Positions 16,723 through 18,300 of a DNA stretch of 18,300 nucleotides are shown piece after piece. The translations under genes were made by a program, and so were the position numbers. The stretch is from DATKZB01 sp035528235 (GTDB taxonomy: Bacteria > Planctomycetota > Phycisphaerae > FEN-1346). Each line of letters opens with the position of its first letter. Positions within the stretch are counted from its first letter, which is position 1. Below the pieces are notes generated by a model. It was not told the origin of the DNA. It saw nothing but the letters and a program-made list of their open reading frames with translations, and did not search any database. The DNA is taken from the NCBI GenBank assembly GCA_035528235.1, contig DATKZB010000044.1, positions 1 through 18,300 of the forward strand, in the 5' to 3' direction.

Positions 16723-16777
16723 CGCGGCGGCCTAGGAAGGCCGCCGCGCACGATCGCGACGAGTTGACGAAGTAGCC
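16723..16777 (-). repeat. GC hairpin in the divergent region, copy 2, with conserved flank
   Basis: An 11-bp stem at 16723-16748 (CGCGGCGGCCT with its complement). Read on the - strand the loop is TCCT, close to the TCCC of the other copies. On the - strand it follows GGCTACTTCGTCAACTC (16761-16777), which matches 15 of 17 bases of 10472-10488. Confidence 0.75.
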
Positions 16778-16872
16778 CTAACCAAAAGGTCGAAAACGCG
16801 GCGGCCACTGTACCGCGCGGCCGGCTTTTGGCAAGCGCATCGTGAGCGGCGCCGGGGCCGCGAATCTTCGCG

Positions 16873-16901
16873 TTGACGGCAGCGTGGTCGGTGTGTAGGC
16901 T
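16873..16901 (+). promoter_or_regulatory. Putative sigma70-type promoter of the Gfo/Idh/MocA gene
   Basis: TTGACG (16873-16878), 17 nt, TAGGCT (16896-16901). The predicted start near 16908 leaves a leader of about 48 nt that contains the Shine-Dalgarno. Confidence 0.5.
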
Positions 16902-16940
16902 ACGGGTGTCGGGCCGAGAGGGGCGACGTCCGGGTTCTGG

Positions 16941-16948
16941 GGAGGAGG
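16941..16948 (+). promoter_or_regulatory. Strong ribosome-binding site
   Basis: GGAGGAGG lies 7 nt before the ATG at 16956 and fixes that start. It is the strongest Shine-Dalgarno in the window. Confidence 0.85.
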
Positions 16949-16955
16949 CGCACCG

Positions 16956-18215
16956 ATGAGCCGACTCGATGGACGCGTCAGTCGCCGGAGGTTTCTCCAG
17001 GGCACGGCGGCCGCGGCGGCGTTTGCCATCGTGCCGCGAAACGCCCTGGGCGGGCCGGGCCAGTCGCCGCCCAGCGAGACCATTGCGGCCGGCCTCATCG
17101 GCTGCGGCGGACAGGGCGGCGAAGACCTCAACTCTTACATCAAGAACGCCGGCGGCGACTACAAACTCATCGCCGCCTGCGACGTCGACAAGAACCGCCT
17201 CTACGCGGCCAGAAGGAAGTTCGGCGAGCACGTCGAACTCCACACCGACTTCCGCCGCCTCGTCGAACACAAGGACATCGACGTGGTCAGCATCGCCACG
17301 CCGCCTCACTGGCACGCCCTGATGTGCATCGCCGCCGCCCAGGCCGGCAAAGACATCCTGTGCGAGAAGCCCATGACCCGCTTCATCGCCGAGGGCCGGG
17401 CCGTCGTCAACGCCTGCAAGCGGTACGGCCGGGTCTTCCAGATCGGGACGAGCGGCCGCTTCGGCGCCTACAAGAGCACCCACGGCCGCATGATCCACAA
17501 GATCATACGGAGCGGCCTGCTGAAGAAATGCCCCGCCGTCCACATCCACAAGGGCGGCTTCCCGGTGCGGAACTACTGCGGCCGGGTGAACCTGGTGCCC
17601 GAGGCCGTGCCCGGCCATCTCGACTGGGACCTCTACTGCGGCCCGTCGCCCCTGAGACCGTACAACCCGCACCGATTCGGATGGAGCCATCGTTATTATT
17701 GGGACTACGAGGGCGGCAGTCTGGCCGACTTCGCCCAGCACTACATGGACCCCTTCCAGTGGACCTACGGCAAGGACGACACCAGCCCCGTCCGGGCCGA
17801 GGCCCTGGCGCCGCCCGCTCATCCCGAGGCCTGCGGACTCTGGGCCTGGGTCGAACTGACGTACGCCGACGGCCTCACCCTGGTCCTCGACGGCGGCGAG
17901 TGGGGGCCGCGCTACGATCGCAAGGAGCCCCACCGCCTCGGCCCCGGAGACCTTGACGAGGAGACCCGCAAAAAAGTCGAGGCCCTGCCCGACCCCGAAC
18001 CGCCCCGGTCGTTCGTCGAGGCCGTCAAGACGCGCCAGGAAGCCGGCGGACACGTCGAGGCCGCCCACCGGGCCGTTACCATCGCGCACCTCGCGAACAT
18101 CGCCATCCGCCTGGGCCGCGCCATCCAGTACGACCCCGTCACCGAACAGGTCATCGGCGACGAGGCCGCCAACCGCCTCGTCTATCAGCCCATGCGCGAG
18201 CCCTGGCACCTGTAG
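16956..18215 (+). CDS. Tat-exported Gfo/Idh/MocA family oxidoreductase
   Basis: 419 residues. The N-terminus has a twin-arginine signal (SRRRFLQG, then an Ala-rich hydrophobic stretch), so it is probably exported folded with its cofactor. The Rossmann NAD(P)-binding motif GLIGCGGQGG starts near residue 46, with AACDVDKNR at the second strand, VSIATPPHWH, and the family-typical CEKPMTR carrying the conserved Lys. The C-terminal domain has WDYEGGSLADFAQHYMD, the usual substrate-side segment of planctomycete members. The reaction is probably oxidation of a sugar or inositol-like substrate; a GH109-like NAD-dependent glycosidase is a related possibility that cannot be excluded by eye. It has its own promoter and strong ribosome-binding site, is divergent from GH2, and is followed at once by a hairpin element. 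Family is certain, substrate unknown. Confidence 0.94.
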   Translation: MSRLDGRVSRRRFLQGTAAAAAFAIVPRNALGGPGQSPPSETIAAGLIGCGGQGGEDLNSYIKNAGGDYKLIAACDVDKNRLYAARRKFGEHVELHTDFRRLVEHKDIDVVSIATPPHWHALMCIAAAQAGKDILCEKPMTRFIAEGRAVVNACKRYGRVFQIGTSGRFGAYKSTHGRMIHKIIRSGLLKKCPAVHIHKGGFPVRNYCGRVNLVPEAVPGHLDWDLYCGPSPLRPYNPHRFGWSHRYYWDYEGGSLADFAQHYMDPFQWTYGKDDTSPVRAEALAPPAHPEACGLWAWVELTYADGLTLVLDGGEWGPRYDRKEPHRLGPGDLDEETRKKVEALPDPEPPRSFVEAVKTRQEAGGHVEAAHRAVTIAHLANIAIRLGRAIQYDPVTEQVIGDEAANRLVYQPMREPWHL

Positions 18216-18269
18216 TTAGAGCACTTTGACATTGCGTGTTTGCGCGGCGGGTCCCCGCACCCGCCGCGC
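18216..18269 (+). repeat. Hairpin element immediately after the Gfo/Idh/MocA gene
   Basis: It begins at the base after the stop codon. The 33-nt flank (18216-18248) matches 14638-14670 at 27 of 33 positions. It leads into GCGCGGCGGGT, loop CCCCGC, and its complement (18242-18269), an 11-bp perfect stem. A 3'-end signal or dispersed repeat is likely. The rest of the window, 18270-18300, is GC-rich with nothing recognisable. Confidence 0.7.
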
Positions 18270-18300
18270 CCGAGGTCCGACGGCGGGCCGGGGCCGGGGG

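Larger units (their letters stand above)
16623..16955. other. Divergent intergenic region between GH2 and Gfo/Idh/MocA genes
   Basis: This 333-nt gap has no credible gene. It holds, in order, the GH2 ribosome-binding site, two adjacent GC hairpins (16678-16703 and 16723-16748), a copy of the GAGTTGAC motif (16761-16777), a plain stretch, the putative promoter of the + strand gene and its Shine-Dalgarno. I see no clear promoter for the GH2 gene. Confidence 0.7.

Noticed and set aside
16623..18209. Upstream extension of the GH2 frame to over 1100 residues
   Set aside because: The extension is antisense to the Gfo/Idh/MocA gene and crosses hairpins and its promoter. A good ribosome-binding site precedes GTG 16622.

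Overview
The window is dense, high-GC bacterial chromosome. The gene set fits an uncultured member of the Planctomycetota: a DUF58/Bat-type von Willebrand pair, many HEAT repeats, a Tat-exported Gfo/Idh/MocA protein and a GH2 glycosidase. This assignment comes from gene content and style only; there is no rRNA or other taxonomic marker here.

Layout. Eight genes run on the + strand from 2 to 14626: the 3' part of polA, an unrecognised lipoprotein-like alpha-solenoid protein, coaE, rho, rsmD, a DUF58 protein, a BatA-like membrane protein, a class II tRNA nucleotidyltransferase/poly(A) polymerase, and an MFS transporter fused to HEAT repeats. A GH2 glycoside hydrolase then lies on the - strand (14808-16622), convergent with the transporter. 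A Gfo/Idh/MocA protein (16956-18215, +) is divergent from the GH2 gene. polA is cut by the left edge.

How the genes fit together. polA, coaE, rho and rsmD are housekeeping genes (replication/repair, CoA synthesis, transcription termination, 16S rRNA methylation). The DUF58 and BatA-like proteins form a two-gene unit started by an ATGA overlap with rsmD; no MoxR ATPase is next to them. The nucleotidyltransferase and the MFS-HEAT protein overlap by ATGA and are probably translationally coupled. GH2 plus the Tat-exported oxidoreductase looks like a small carbohydrate-use locus.

Non-coding structure is the most unusual part. (1) Two heptad-repeat clusters, 34 nt each and 31/34 identical in inverted orientation, bracket the unknown lipoprotein gene between polA and coaE. 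One reads into the coaE start and encodes its N-terminal tail. (2) Several GC-rich hairpin elements follow stop codons. They fall into at least two families that share loops and flanks while outer stem pairs change in compensating ways. (3) A 22-bp tandem repeat extends one of these hairpins. (4) The rho leader is C-rich and G-poor, and rsmD may be read from a leaderless transcript. I found no CRISPR array, tRNA, rRNA, transposase or phage gene.
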